DNA of 64,000 nt. Origin: Flavobacteriaceae bacterium. GTDB taxonomy: Bacteria; Bacteroidota; Bacteroidia; Flavobacteriales; Flavobacteriaceae. The notes under the pieces are model-generated. The model did not search any database. It was not told where the DNA came from and was given only the letters and a program-made list of their open reading frames with translations. The position numbers and the translations under genes were made by a program. Positions 26,421 through 35,373 of this stretch are shown piece after piece. Every line of letters begins with the position of its first letter. Positions within the stretch are counted from its first letter, which is position 1. The DNA is taken from positions 124,001 through 188,000 of the forward strand of contig JABXHN010000010.1 of the NCBI GenBank assembly GCA_013373635.1, given 5' to 3'.

Positions 26421-26978
26421 GTGGATAAAAAAACACTGAGAAAACACTACAGCGATTTAAGGGCTAAATTGAGCTCTCAAGAGATGGATTCGATGAGTTT
26501 AGCTATTGCGAATCGACTCATAGAGCTTCCTATTTGGAAGGCTCAGTACTATCATTTGTTTTTGCCAATCGAGCAAAAAAACGAGATTAACACCGAGTAC
26601 ATTCTCTCTATTATTCAAGGAAAAGACAAAGAGGTATTAGTACCCAAGGTTGTTGGAGCGGAACTCAAACACTATTTGTTACTCGATTCTACTTCTCTTG
26701 TTGTCAATAAATGGGGAATCCCTGAGCCGGTAGACGGTATCGAAATCGATCCCAAGAAAATGGATGTGGTATTTGTTCCCTTATTGGCATTTGACCAGCA
26801 GGGACATCGTATTGGATATGGAAAAGGAATGTACGATGGATTTTTAGCCCAGTGTAGAGATGATGTCTTAAAAATTGGCCTTAGTTTTTTTGATGCTGAA
26901 GAAAAATTTGCAGAAGTCTTTTCTAGCGATATTCCACTAAACTACTGTATTACCCCCGATAGAATTTATAAATTTTAA
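26421..26978 (+). CDS. 5-formyltetrahydrofolate cyclo-ligase
   Basis: This enzyme uses ATP to convert 5-formyl-THF to 5,10-methenyl-THF (YgfA/MTHFS family). I choose the GTG at 26421 (V-D-K-K-T-L-R-K-H-Y), because the family starts at this basic helix and the promoter box lies just upstream; the product is then 185 residues. The signature is the C-terminal R-I-G-Y-G-K-G-M-Y-D-G-F-L. The N-terminal K-x-x-L-R-K and the V-F-V-P-L-L-A-F-D strand also match. Confidence 0.94.
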   Translation: MDKKTLRKHYSDLRAKLSSQEMDSMSLAIANRLIELPIWKAQYYHLFLPIEQKNEINTEYILSIIQGKDKEVLVPKVVGAELKHYLLLDSTSLVVNKWGIPEPVDGIEIDPKKMDVVFVPLLAFDQQGHRIGYGKGMYDGFLAQCRDDVLKIGLSFFDAEEKFAEVFSSDIPLNYCITPDRIYKF

Positions 26979-27018
26979 TAGGCTTTAATGCTTATGAAAA
27001 ATAGTTTTTGATGTTAAA

Positions 27019-27078
27019 TGTCAAAAATATTTTACATTAAGTAAGTTGTTTTTATATATTTGTAAAAAATATTTTACA
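27019..27078. promoter_or_regulatory. Twin 18-bp inverted-repeat operators around a promoter
   Basis: Two copies of TGTMAAAAATATTTTACA lie at 27019-27036 and 27061-27078, 42 bp apart. The second is a perfect inverted repeat (TGTAAAA-N4-TTTTACA), and the first differs by one base. A TATATTTG box at 27055-27062 lies between, so the first operator covers the -33 region and the second the start site. The most likely binder is the XRE protein encoded two genes downstream. Confidence 0.65.
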
Positions 27079-27080
27079 TT

Positions 27081-27566
27081 ATGAAAACAATACTATTTCC
27101 TCATTCCTATAAAAAATGGTCGAGTATTATTTTTTATACCACCTTGATTTTTGGATCCTATATCTGGTTTTCGGAAACAACTTTTGAATTCTTTAATATG
27201 AAAGTGTTCTCTGTTTTAGGTGATGATACGATCTTACGAACAGAAACTACTGAGAACATCATTGGAAATCACGCCCTTCAATGGATCGACAATAACGTAT
27301 TAGACGAGCTATTGACATTGATTATCGTGATCAGTGGGCTTATGGCATCCTTTAGCCGAGAACCAATAGAAGATGAACTCATCGCTAAACTACGAATGGA
27401 TAGCTTGACTACATCGCTCTATATCAATTATGGAATATTGTTATTAGCAACGCTTTTTGTTTATGAATTAACTTATTTTCACGTAATGGTTGTTCAGTTG
27501 TTTTTAATCATATTGGTGTTCAATTTGATTTTCAAATACAAACTTCACCAACACTACAAAGACTAA
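27081..27566 (+). CDS. Four-helix membrane protein paired with XRE regulator
   Basis: A 161-residue protein with hydrophobic helices at about 15-30, 75-91, 112-129 and 135-152. An acidic periplasmic or cytoplasmic loop (about 31-72) and the segment E-P-I-E-D-E-L-I-A-K-L-R-M-D-S-L (about 94-109) are between them. The arrangement (small polytopic membrane protein followed at once by a short Cro/C1-type regulator) is common in many bacteria, and the function of such membrane proteins is mostly unknown. It starts 2 bp after an operator and is followed after 3 bp by the regulator gene. Confidence 0.8.
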   Translation: MKTILFPHSYKKWSSIIFYTTLIFGSYIWFSETTFEFFNMKVFSVLGDDTILRTETTENIIGNHALQWIDNNVLDELLTLIIVISGLMASFSREPIEDELIAKLRMDSLTTSLYINYGILLLATLFVYELTYFHVMVVQLFLIILVFNLIFKYKLHQHYKD

Positions 27567-27569
27567 GAG

Positions 27570-27761
27570 ATGAAGAACAATATCAAGATGTATAGAGCAA
27601 AGTATGATGTCACCCAAGAGGATCTCTCTAAGAAGTTAGGAGTGTCCAGGCAAACCATCAATTCTATTGAGAACAACAAGTATTTCCCTTCTTTAGAATT
27701 AGGACTTCAAATGGCACAAATATTTGAGTGTAAGGTAGATGATCTGTTTAGTCTCGACTAA
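27570..27761 (+). CDS. Short XRE-family transcriptional regulator
   Basis: A 63-residue protein consisting of a single helix-turn-helix XRE (Cro/C1) domain: D-V-T-Q-E-D-L-S-K-K-L-G-V-S-R-Q-T-I-N-S (about 13-32), then I-E-N-N-K-Y-F-P-S-L. It ends V-D-D-L-F. This small YozG/YgzD-like type binds DNA as a dimer. Twin inverted repeats around the promoter of the preceding gene are the probable target, giving negative autoregulation (inference). Its stop codon overlaps the lspA stop by 4 bp. Confidence 0.93.
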   Translation: MKNNIKMYRAKYDVTQEDLSKKLGVSRQTINSIENNKYFPSLELGLQMAQIFECKVDDLFSLD

Positions 27762-28393
27762 GCAGATTTTGGAAAGACTTTCTTACTAAAGACTAAGAGA
27801 ATTCCAACTCCAGTACTGATTGCGGTATCTGCAATATTAAAGACCGGTTGAAAAAATTGTAATTGATTTCCTCCTATAAAAGGCATCCAGTTTGGCCATG
27901 TCGTATCAATGAGCGGAAAGTAGAGCATATCGACTACTTTTCCATGAAACAGTTTACTGTATGGAACTTCTGCCATCCACGAAGCAATTTGACCGTTGGA
28001 ATGATTGAATATTAGTCCATAGAAAACGGAATCAATGATGTTGCCAAGTGCTCCAGCAAAGATGAGAATCTGAGCAATAATCAAGAGTTTTGGACCCTTG
28101 TTTTTAACTGTGTGCACCACCCAATAACCAATTGCGGTAATGGCTACTAATCGAAAAAGGGTTAAAAATAGTTTAGCCGAGGATTCTGCAATTGGGAGAA
28201 TATCGCTGAGTTTGGTCCCCCAGGCTGCTCCTTCATTTTCAATAAATAAAATCTTAAACCACGAAAAGACCTCAATGGATTCCCCTAAGTAAAAATGTGT
28301 TTTTACATAGATCTTGGACCACTGATCTACAATCAGCAGCAATAAGACAAACAGAGATACTTTTTTTAAATTCATAGGTTTTCGTTCGCTCAA
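27758..28393 (-). CDS. lspA: Lipoprotein signal peptidase II
   Basis: LspA removes signal peptides from diacylglyceryl prolipoproteins in the inner membrane. The two catalytic aspartates are visible as Asp121 (A-L-G-N-I-I-D-S) and Asp189 (F-N-I-A-D-T-A-I-S), with D-Q-W-S-K at 23-27 and N-E-G-A-A-W-G at 53-59. At 211 residues it is longer than the usual 160-170. The extra part lies in the periplasmic loop (about 125-185), a feature shared by Bacteroidota. It is the last gene of the ileS-DksA-like-hypothetical-lspA group. Confidence 0.97.
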   Translation of the reverse strand: MSERKPMNLKKVSLFVLLLLIVDQWSKIYVKTHFYLGESIEVFSWFKILFIENEGAAWGTKLSDILPIAESSAKLFLTLFRLVAITAIGYWVVHTVKNKGPKLLIIAQILIFAGALGNIIDSVFYGLIFNHSNGQIASWMAEVPYSKLFHGKVVDMLYFPLIDTTWPNWMPFIGGNQLQFFQPVFNIADTAISTGVGILLVFSKKVFPKSA

Positions 28394-28401
28394 AAATACA
28401 A

Positions 28402-29043
28402 TTATTTATTTGCTTTTATAAGTTGAATGTGTCCAATTTGACTCTTTAGATTTAATTGAGATATACCCAGTGGAATCGAATCAGAATCAAGAGTTCCATA
28501 GGTACTGTGAGCATCGATGGTCGCCTTGTCGACATAAGCTTTGATCGAACCTTTTATGGTGTGCACAGTGGCTTTTGATTCTACTTGGTAGAGGGTGCAA
28601 TTTCCATCGTTGAGTTCAATTCTCAAATCTTTGTAATCCCCGTGAATTTCAGTATTGGTAGAATTGCCGACTAGTTTTACTTTAAACTGCTGTGGAATCT
28701 CAATAAAGAGGGAGACGGACAATACCTTATGAGCACTTAGTTTGTCATTTGGCATCACAAAGCCTGCATTGAAGCTTGGTTCTATAGTCAGTAGATTGCG
28801 ATCTGTAAAAACGTTGACTAATTGATTGGGACTGTATTCTCCTTCGATTTCAGCTTTTATGGTTAGACTATTGGTGTCTGTTGTCTGAAGAACCACTTCA
28901 AAACTGTCCTTGGCATCGATAAAAATCTGATCAACTCCTTCTTCAATAAATGATTTATGAATGGTTTTTTGTCCAAAGGAATAACTAAAAGCGAGACCTA
29001 TTAGACAAAAAATGCCTTGTTTGATGAAAGTGGAACAAGGCAT
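28402..29043 (-). CDS. Hypothetical exported beta-rich protein
   Basis: A 213-residue protein with an N-terminal signal (hydrophobic at about 9-24, cleavage near F-S-Y-S-F-G-Q). The mature part resembles DUF2807/DUF4097-like repeats: short beta strands with polar turns (E-I-H-G-D-Y-K-D-L-R-I-E-L-N, K-A-Y-V-D-K-A-T-I-D-A-H-S) that would stack as a beta helix. Function unknown. It lies between the DksA-like gene (6 bp) and lspA (8 bp), so it is expressed with them. Confidence 0.8.
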   Translation of the reverse strand: MPCSTFIKQGIFCLIGLAFSYSFGQKTIHKSFIEEGVDQIFIDAKDSFEVVLQTTDTNSLTIKAEIEGEYSPNQLVNVFTDRNLLTIEPSFNAGFVMPNDKLSAHKVLSVSLFIEIPQQFKVKLVGNSTNTEIHGDYKDLRIELNDGNCTLYQVESKATVHTIKGSIKAYVDKATIDAHSTYGTLDSDSIPLGISQLNLKSQIGHIQLIKANK

Positions 29044-29049
29044 TGAAGT

Positions 29050-29433
29050 TTATTTTTGCATATTCTTCGCTTCGATGCTCAGAGTTGCGTGAGGAACTAA
29101 TTTTAAACGCTCCTTAGAGATTAACTTTCCAGTAACTCTACAAACCCCATAGGTCTTGTTTTCTATTCGAAGTAAAGCGTTTTTAAGGTCTCTGATAAAT
29201 TTTTCTTGGCGAATTGCGAGTTGTGTATTCGCTTCCTTACTCATGGTTTCAGAGCCTTCTTCAAATGCTTTAAAGGTTGGAGAAGTATCATCAGTACCGT
29301 TGTTATGATCATTCATATAGGCACTTCTTAGCAACTCTAAGTGTTCTTTAGCTACTTTGATTTTATCTTCGATGATTACTCTGAATTCCTCCAAGTCTTT
29401 GTCGGAATATCTGTGATTCGATTCTGCTGACAT
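29050..29433 (-). CDS. TraR/DksA-family protein with degenerate zinc finger
   Basis: A 127-residue protein of the DksA/TraR type: an N-terminal coiled coil (about 10-45), an acidic linker with D-D-T-S-P-T-F-K-A-F-E, and the finger region Y-G-V-C-R-V-T-G-K-L-I-S-K-E-R-L-K-L-V-P-H-A (about 94-115). Of the four finger cysteines, only the first is present. DksA proteins reach into the RNA polymerase secondary channel and modulate promoters with ppGpp. This cysteine-poor form is usual in Flavobacteria. It lies 2 bp after the ileS stop codon, an order kept in many Bacteroidota. Confidence 0.92.
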   Translation of the reverse strand: MSAESNHRYSDKDLEEFRVIIEDKIKVAKEHLELLRSAYMNDHNNGTDDTSPTFKAFEEGSETMSKEANTQLAIRQEKFIRDLKNALLRIENKTYGVCRVTGKLISKERLKLVPHATLSIEAKNMQK

Positions 29434-29435
29434 AA

Positions 29436-32400
29436 TTATTCCTTTTTTTTGATAAACAATCGTGTGCGAGTATCGTCAAATTCGATCTCCACACCCTCAC
29501 TTAATTCATCGACACAGTGAATTTCTTCACTAAGTGTTTCCGTCTTAATGTAGTCTAAGTTAACATTTATTGCCTTTTCTACAATACCATCTTTTAAAAT
29601 AGTTACAATAATTTTATCAGTAACCTCAAAACCAGAATCTTTTCTAAGATTTTGAATTCGATTGACCATCTCTCTAGCGATTCCTTCGCTTTTAAGTTCT
29701 GGTGTGATATGAATGTCTAAGGCAACCGTAATAGACCCTTCAGAGGCAACTAAACAACCTTCGATGTCTTGAGAAGAGATCAATACATCATCGATGGTTA
29801 GATCGATCGTTGTATCTGCAAGCTCAATTAGTTTATGACCTTCTTGTTCCATGATAGAGATATCCTCTGCATTAAATCCTGCAACAACTGCAGCGATTTG
29901 TTTCATATGCTTCCCGTGTTTTGGACCAAGGGTTTTAAAATTGGGTTTGATTTGTTTTACGATGATACCGTCTTCGTCTGTAATCAATTGAAGTTCTTTG
30001 ATATTGACCTCTGCTTTTACGAGATTTTCAACAGCAAGAATGGCCTGTTTTTCTTCTTCAGAGTGGTAGGGAACCATAATCTTTTGAAGCGGTTGTCTCA
30101 CCTTGATTTTTTCTTTTTGACGAAGCGAAAGCACAAGAGATGACATGCGTTGTGCCAACTCCATTTTTTGCTCTAAAGAACTGTCGATAAGGCTTGTATC
30201 TGCTTTAGGGAATTCAGCTAAGTGAACAGATTCTGCAGCATTAGGTCTACAAACAGAACTCAAATCTCTAAAGAGTCGATCCATAAAGAAGGGAGCTACA
30301 GGAGCCGATAAAAGGGCCACTGTTTCCAAGCAAGTATAGAGTGTTTGATAGGCTGCGATCTTATCGGTTTCATAGGCTCCTTTCCAGAAGCGTCTTCTAC
30401 AGAGTCTTACATACCAGTTAGAGAGATTTTCTTGAACGAAGTCTGAAATGAGTCGTGTCGCTCTCGTTGGCTCATATTCTTCATAGGCTTTGTCAACCTT
30501 TTGAATCAGTGTATTGAGTTCCGATAAAATCCAACGATCGATTTCAGGTCGATCATTCATTGGAACTTCTTCTTCTTGATATGAGAATTTGTCTAAGTTA
30601 GCGTATAAGCTAAAGAAGGAATAAGTGTTGTAAAGCGTTCCAAAGAATTTACGTTTGACCTCTGCAACACCTTCGAGATCAAATTTTAAGTTGTCCCAAG
30701 GATTGGCATTGGAGATCATATACCAACGGGTAGGATCTGCTCCATGCTCTTTTAAAGTTTCAAAAGGGTCGATGGCATTTCCTAGTCGTTTGGACATTTT
30801 CTTTCCGTCCTTGTCAAGAACCATTCCATTCGATACGACGTTTTTATAGGCTACCGAATCAAATACCATTGAGGCAATCGCGTGAAGGGTATAAAACCAC
30901 CCTCTAGTTTGATCGACTCCTTCTGCGATAAAATCAGCAGGGAAGGAGGTATTGTTATCTATTTTTTCTTTGTTTTCAAAAGGATAGTGCCACTGTGCAT
31001 AAGGCATGGATCCAGAATCAAACCAAACATCGATCAGATCAGACTCTCTTCTCATCGGTTTTCCAGATTCAGAAAGGAGTACGATTTGATCTACGATGTT
31101 TTTGTGAAGGTCAATTTTTTGATAGTTTTCTTCGCTGTTGTCTCCAGGGATGAAATCTTCAAAGATGTCTTTGTCCATTAGACCTGCCTTTACAGACTCT
31201 TGCATTGCTGACTTGAGTTCTTCGACAGATCCGATGATGCGCTCTTCTTTTCCGTCTTCAGTTCTCCAAATTGGAAGTGGAATTCCCCAATATCGAGAAC
31301 GAGAAAGGTTCCAATCATTGGCATTGGAAAGCCAGTTTCCAAATCTTCCTTCTCCTGTTGCTTTTGGCTTCCAATTGATGCTTTGGTTGAGCTCAAACAT
31401 GCGATCTTTGACATCGGTTACTTTGATAAACCAAGAATCTAATGGGTAATAAAGAACAGGTTTGTCAGTTCTCCAACAGTTCGGATAGGAGTGAACGTAT
31501 TTTTCAACCTTAAAGGCTTTGTTTTCTATTTTGAGTTGGATGGCAATTTCAACGTCTACTGATTTTTCAGGAGCCTGTCCTTCATCGTAGTATTCGTTCT
31601 TGACGTATTTACCACCTAGTTCTCCTAGTTCTGGACGAAATTTACCCTGAAGGTCAACTAGAGGAACAGGGTTGCCGTTTTCATCGAGCACAAGCATAGG
31701 TGGCACCTCTGGATCTGCTTCTTTAGCAGCCTGGGCATCATCAGCACCAAAGGTTGGAGCCGTGTGAACAATACCGGTACCATCTTCAGTGGTCACAAAA
31801 TCTCCAAGAATAACTCTAAAGGCATTTTCTGGATTTTGATAGGGTTTTGCAGCGTCTATTAATTGCTCGTAACGGATGTTTTTAAGTTCTTTTCCAAGAA
31901 CACTATCTCCGATGAAATAAGGGATTTTCTTATCCCCTTCATTAAAGCTTTTCAGCTCTTCTTCGCTTTCAACTAGGTTGTATTTTCCAGAGAATTGTTT
32001 GCCGACTAATGACTTTGCCAAGATGACGGTGATCGGTTCAAAAGTATATTGATTGAATGATTTCACCCAAACATACTCGATCTTTGGACCCACTGTTAAT
32101 GCGGTATTGCTCGGAAGTGTCCAAGGAGTAGTCGTCCATGCTAGGAAATAAAGGGTGTCGCTAATGCCTTTTAATTTCTCAGGCAGGCTGTCGTTGATTG
32201 CCTTGAACTGTGCCGTTACAGTTGTATCGGTTACATCTTGATAGCAACCTGGCTGATTGAGCTCGTGTGAACTCAGACCAGTCCCTGCTTTAGGAGAATA
32301 CGGTTGAATGGTATAGCCTTTATAGATAAGACCCTTGTCATAGATCTGTTTTAAAAGCCACCAAACGGTCTCCATATACTTTGGCTCGTAGGTGATATAA

Positions 32401-32840
32401 GGGTCTTTCATATCGACCCAATAACCGATTTTCTCAGTCATATCATTCCATACGTCTGTATAGCGCATCACTGCTTTTCTACAAGCGTCGTTGTATTCAG
32501 ATATGGTAATTTTAGTCCCAATGTCTTCTTTGGTAATCCCAAGTTCTTTTTCGACCCCTAATTCTACAGGAAGTCCATGAGTATCCCATCCAGCCTTACG
32601 CTTTACTTGGAACCCCTTCATGGTTTTGTATCTCGGAAAAATATCCTTGATGGTCCTTGCCATCACGTGGTGAATACCAGGCATTCCATTCGCTGAAGGA
32701 GGTCCTTCAAAAAAAACATAGCTAGGTTTCCCCTCTTGTTGAGTGATACTTTTAGTAAAGATATCGGCGTCTTTCCAGAACTGTTGAACAGAGTTCGATA
32801 CTTCTGCTAAATCGAGGCCTTTATATTCTGCAAACTTCAT
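29436..32840 (-). CDS. ileS: Isoleucyl-tRNA synthetase
   Basis: IleS charges tRNA-Ile. The 1134-residue length and the N-terminal E-G-P-P-S-A-N-G-M-P-G-I-H-H (about 45-58, HIGH region) are those of the long, eukaryote-like class, in contrast to the roughly 940-residue type of E. coli. The KMSKR signature is at 681-685 (D-G-K-K-M-S-K-R-L-G-N). An editing domain lies between the two, and the C-terminus lacks the zinc finger of the short class. Members of the long class are often less sensitive to mupirocin (family knowledge, not tested here). It is the first gene of an operon ending with lspA. Confidence 0.98.
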   Translation of the reverse strand: MKFAEYKGLDLAEVSNSVQQFWKDADIFTKSITQQEGKPSYVFFEGPPSANGMPGIHHVMARTIKDIFPRYKTMKGFQVKRKAGWDTHGLPVELGVEKELGITKEDIGTKITISEYNDACRKAVMRYTDVWNDMTEKIGYWVDMKDPYITYEPKYMETVWWLLKQIYDKGLIYKGYTIQPYSPKAGTGLSSHELNQPGCYQDVTDTTVTAQFKAINDSLPEKLKGISDTLYFLAWTTTPWTLPSNTALTVGPKIEYVWVKSFNQYTFEPITVILAKSLVGKQFSGKYNLVESEEELKSFNEGDKKIPYFIGDSVLGKELKNIRYEQLIDAAKPYQNPENAFRVILGDFVTTEDGTGIVHTAPTFGADDAQAAKEADPEVPPMLVLDENGNPVPLVDLQGKFRPELGELGGKYVKNEYYDEGQAPEKSVDVEIAIQLKIENKAFKVEKYVHSYPNCWRTDKPVLYYPLDSWFIKVTDVKDRMFELNQSINWKPKATGEGRFGNWLSNANDWNLSRSRYWGIPLPIWRTEDGKEERIIGSVEELKSAMQESVKAGLMDKDIFEDFIPGDNSEENYQKIDLHKNIVDQIVLLSESGKPMRRESDLIDVWFDSGSMPYAQWHYPFENKEKIDNNTSFPADFIAEGVDQTRGWFYTLHAIASMVFDSVAYKNVVSNGMVLDKDGKKMSKRLGNAIDPFETLKEHGADPTRWYMISNANPWDNLKFDLEGVAEVKRKFFGTLYNTYSFFSLYANLDKFSYQEEEVPMNDRPEIDRWILSELNTLIQKVDKAYEEYEPTRATRLISDFVQENLSNWYVRLCRRRFWKGAYETDKIAAYQTLYTCLETVALLSAPVAPFFMDRLFRDLSSVCRPNAAESVHLAEFPKADTSLIDSSLEQKMELAQRMSSLVLSLRQKEKIKVRQPLQKIMVPYHSEEEKQAILAVENLVKAEVNIKELQLITDEDGIIVKQIKPNFKTLGPKHGKHMKQIAAVVAGFNAEDISIMEQEGHKLIELADTTIDLTIDDVLISSQDIEGCLVASEGSITVALDIHITPELKSEGIAREMVNRIQNLRKDSGFEVTDKIIVTILKDGIVEKAINVNLDYIKTETLSEEIHCVDELSEGVEIEFDDTRTRLFIKKKE

Positions 32841-32872
32841 AATACTAAGCTATTGAGCTAAAATTAAAGATG

Positions 32873-32880
32873 CAAAATTA
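32873..32880 (-). promoter_or_regulatory. -7 box upstream of ileS
   Basis: Minus-strand TAATTTTG, full match to TAnnTTTG; predicted leader of about 27 nt. No clear -33 TTG at the best spacing. Confidence 0.45.
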
Positions 32881-32919
32881 CACAATTATTAACAAAAAGA
32901 GGAGCTTCAGGACCCGATT

Positions 32920-35373
32920 TTAAAATTGGTGAGATAAACTGCTGATCAGATTGATGCCTGGGGCACTGATTCCCGATGAATAGGGTCGGTAACGAAGATT
33001 TGTTATATTTTCAATCGCAAAACTAAACTTGGTTTCATGGGTTAGCTGAACTTGAGATTTGAAATTAAGGGTTTGCCATGAGGGAGCATAGGGATTTCCT
33101 TCGAGGTCTTTAGCGTAGAGATAGGTTTTAGAGCGTTCACTCAGGGCTAATTTTTCAAAGGGGATTTCAGAGTTAAAGAGACTGTAGAAATTGAGTACAA
33201 AAGGACCTTTTTCATAAACCAATTGCAGTTGTCCAAAGTTAGGAGACACGTGTCTTACAGCAGAACTAACACCGTTTTCATCTAAATATTCTCCCTTGGA
33301 TAAGGAGTAATTTCCAATGATTTTAAATTCAGGACTGACAAGACATCTCAACGCAAATTCAATACCCTTAATTTTGGCGTGAGCTAAATTTTGAACCGCT
33401 TGAACTCTTGAAAGCTCCCCTTGATATTCGAGGTATTCTTGAGCCTGAGTTTGGTCTTTTGGAACAAAAGCATTGTAGTCTTTTCGAACCATCACTTGAT
33501 CCATAAAGGTGTAGTAGGTAGAAATGCGAATATCGGTATGATCTTCTATTCGAGTTCTAAAACCGATGTCAATTCCTCTAGCGTGTTCTGGTTTAAGATC
33601 GGGATTAGGGACTACTACTGCTCCAGGTTCTGAATCGAATACCTTGGCTAGGTCATCGATATTTGGAGCTCTAAATCCAGAAGAAATATTCAATCTCAAT
33701 TGAGAGTTTTTCAAGGTCCAATTCATTCCTAAATTAGCCGTTAATGCTCCAGTATTTAAGTCGATTTCATCAAATGGAAATTGGTATTCCATTCGATCGA
33801 GCTTTGCAAAGGCTTTGATTTTATTGTAGCGAAACCCACTCATTAAACTCAAGTGATCAGAAGCTCTAAAAGTACTGTTAAGGTAGAGTGCAGAAGAGTT
33901 CCAATTGGCATTGTCAGGATAACGAGATGGGGCACTTGTTCTTAGATTGTTGTCGATGTTTTCACTACTCCCTTTAGAATCTACGACATTGTCGATGAAT
34001 TCATATCCGTAAAAAAGATCTATGGATTCCCCAATACTCTTCTCGTAATCTAAATTCAATGTCCAACTATCGACTAGTTCTTCGGTGTGTTCTAACAGAG
34101 GACTGTTAAAATCTCTATTGTGTCTACTCTCTCCAAAACGTTGATGTGCGATACTTAAAAGGGCGTTGCTATAGAATGAATTCGATCTCAAATGATGTAG
34201 TTGATAATGTTTCATATTCCAAAGCTGAGGTCCGTAATACCACTGTGCAGATCGAAGTGGGTCAGCTCCCTTACCTGGTCTGATGAGTCGGTCGTATCTA
34301 GGAATATCAGACGTTTTAGAATAGACCCAAGAAAATTCGTGTTTCCAATGGCTAGAGGGTTGATAGACGCTTTTGTGAAAAGCGCTGAGCATGGAGTATC
34401 CAGAATTGATTTGTCTTAGGGGTTGATCGTTTTGAACCACTTGGTCAACACCGTCGATACGCTCTATATAAAGTGGGTTTAAATAGTCATCAGGGCCTCT
34501 TGTTCCCATCATTAAATCAGAAAAATCACTTTGAGTGATGCTACTAAAATGAGACCATTTGGAAGATGAAATAGAAAAATCAGCGTGATTGGTCCACTCT
34601 TTATTTGCTGAAGAAAAGCGACTGTGAGCATTGGCTTTAAAGGATCTTTTACTACTAAACCCATTTGATTTTGTGTAAAAGTTGATGACTCCTCCCATGG
34701 CGTCTGATCCGTAAATCACAGAACCAGTTCCAAAAAGCACCTCAGTCTTATCTACTGTAAAGGGGTCTATAGAGATCACATTTTGCAGGTTCCCTCCTCT
34801 AAAAATGGCGTTATTCATACGCACACCATCGACAACTAAAAGCAATCGATTGGCAGCAAATCCTCTAATCATCGGACTTCCCCCACCTAACTGACTTTTT
34901 TGAACATAGACATTTCCAGATTGTTGGAGTAAATCTGCTGAGGTCTGAGGTTGTTGAAGTTCAATGGCTTTTTGATCGATTACTTGAATCTTTTGAGGCA
35001 CCTGACTTTTGTATTGTTTCCATTTGGAGACCGACATGATGACCTCGTCCAAGTGCATACTTTGAGGATATAGGTAAATAGCGTAATCATTCTTAGCCCA
35101 GCTGCGTTTGCTGATTCTCAGTTTTTCATAACCGAATTTGTAAACCTCTAAAATTTCATCTTCCTCGAAGATAGAGAGATCTACCTGTCCATCACTGTTG
35201 GAGCTGATGCTTTCTTTAAGGTCAGTAGTATAGACAATCACCTGGTCTATGGGGGTATTGGTGTTCGCATCATATACCAAAAAGTCCTGTGCTTTCACAC
35301 TGAAACTCAACAATAGGATCAACAAGCTTAATGCTGTTTTATAGTGAGGAAAAGACGACATTGAGGACTTCAA
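32920..35373 (-). CDS. TonB-dependent receptor with N-terminal CarboxypepD_reg-like domain
   Basis: An 817-residue outer-membrane receptor. The signal peptide (hydrophobic at about 12-26, S-V-K-A-Q) is followed by a carboxypeptidase-regulatory-like domain (about 30-105, V-Y-D-A-N-T-N-T-P-I-D-Q-V) and a plug with N-V-Y-V-Q-K-S-Q-L-G-G-G-S-P-M-I-R-G-F and V-I-Y-G-S-D-A-M-G-G-V-I. It ends in a C-terminal barrel. The plug resembles those of vitamin B12, heme and colicin-type receptors. The start overlaps recO by 35 bp; ATG codons at 35373 or 35361 are both possible. It is probably transcribed with recO. Confidence 0.94.
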   Translation of the reverse strand: MKSSMSSFPHYKTALSLLILLLSFSVKAQDFLVYDANTNTPIDQVIVYTTDLKESISSNSDGQVDLSIFEEDEILEVYKFGYEKLRISKRSWAKNDYAIYLYPQSMHLDEVIMSVSKWKQYKSQVPQKIQVIDQKAIELQQPQTSADLLQQSGNVYVQKSQLGGGSPMIRGFAANRLLLVVDGVRMNNAIFRGGNLQNVISIDPFTVDKTEVLFGTGSVIYGSDAMGGVINFYTKSNGFSSKRSFKANAHSRFSSANKEWTNHADFSISSSKWSHFSSITQSDFSDLMMGTRGPDDYLNPLYIERIDGVDQVVQNDQPLRQINSGYSMLSAFHKSVYQPSSHWKHEFSWVYSKTSDIPRYDRLIRPGKGADPLRSAQWYYGPQLWNMKHYQLHHLRSNSFYSNALLSIAHQRFGESRHNRDFNSPLLEHTEELVDSWTLNLDYEKSIGESIDLFYGYEFIDNVVDSKGSSENIDNNLRTSAPSRYPDNANWNSSALYLNSTFRASDHLSLMSGFRYNKIKAFAKLDRMEYQFPFDEIDLNTGALTANLGMNWTLKNSQLRLNISSGFRAPNIDDLAKVFDSEPGAVVVPNPDLKPEHARGIDIGFRTRIEDHTDIRISTYYTFMDQVMVRKDYNAFVPKDQTQAQEYLEYQGELSRVQAVQNLAHAKIKGIEFALRCLVSPEFKIIGNYSLSKGEYLDENGVSSAVRHVSPNFGQLQLVYEKGPFVLNFYSLFNSEIPFEKLALSERSKTYLYAKDLEGNPYAPSWQTLNFKSQVQLTHETKFSFAIENITNLRYRPYSSGISAPGINLISSLSHQF

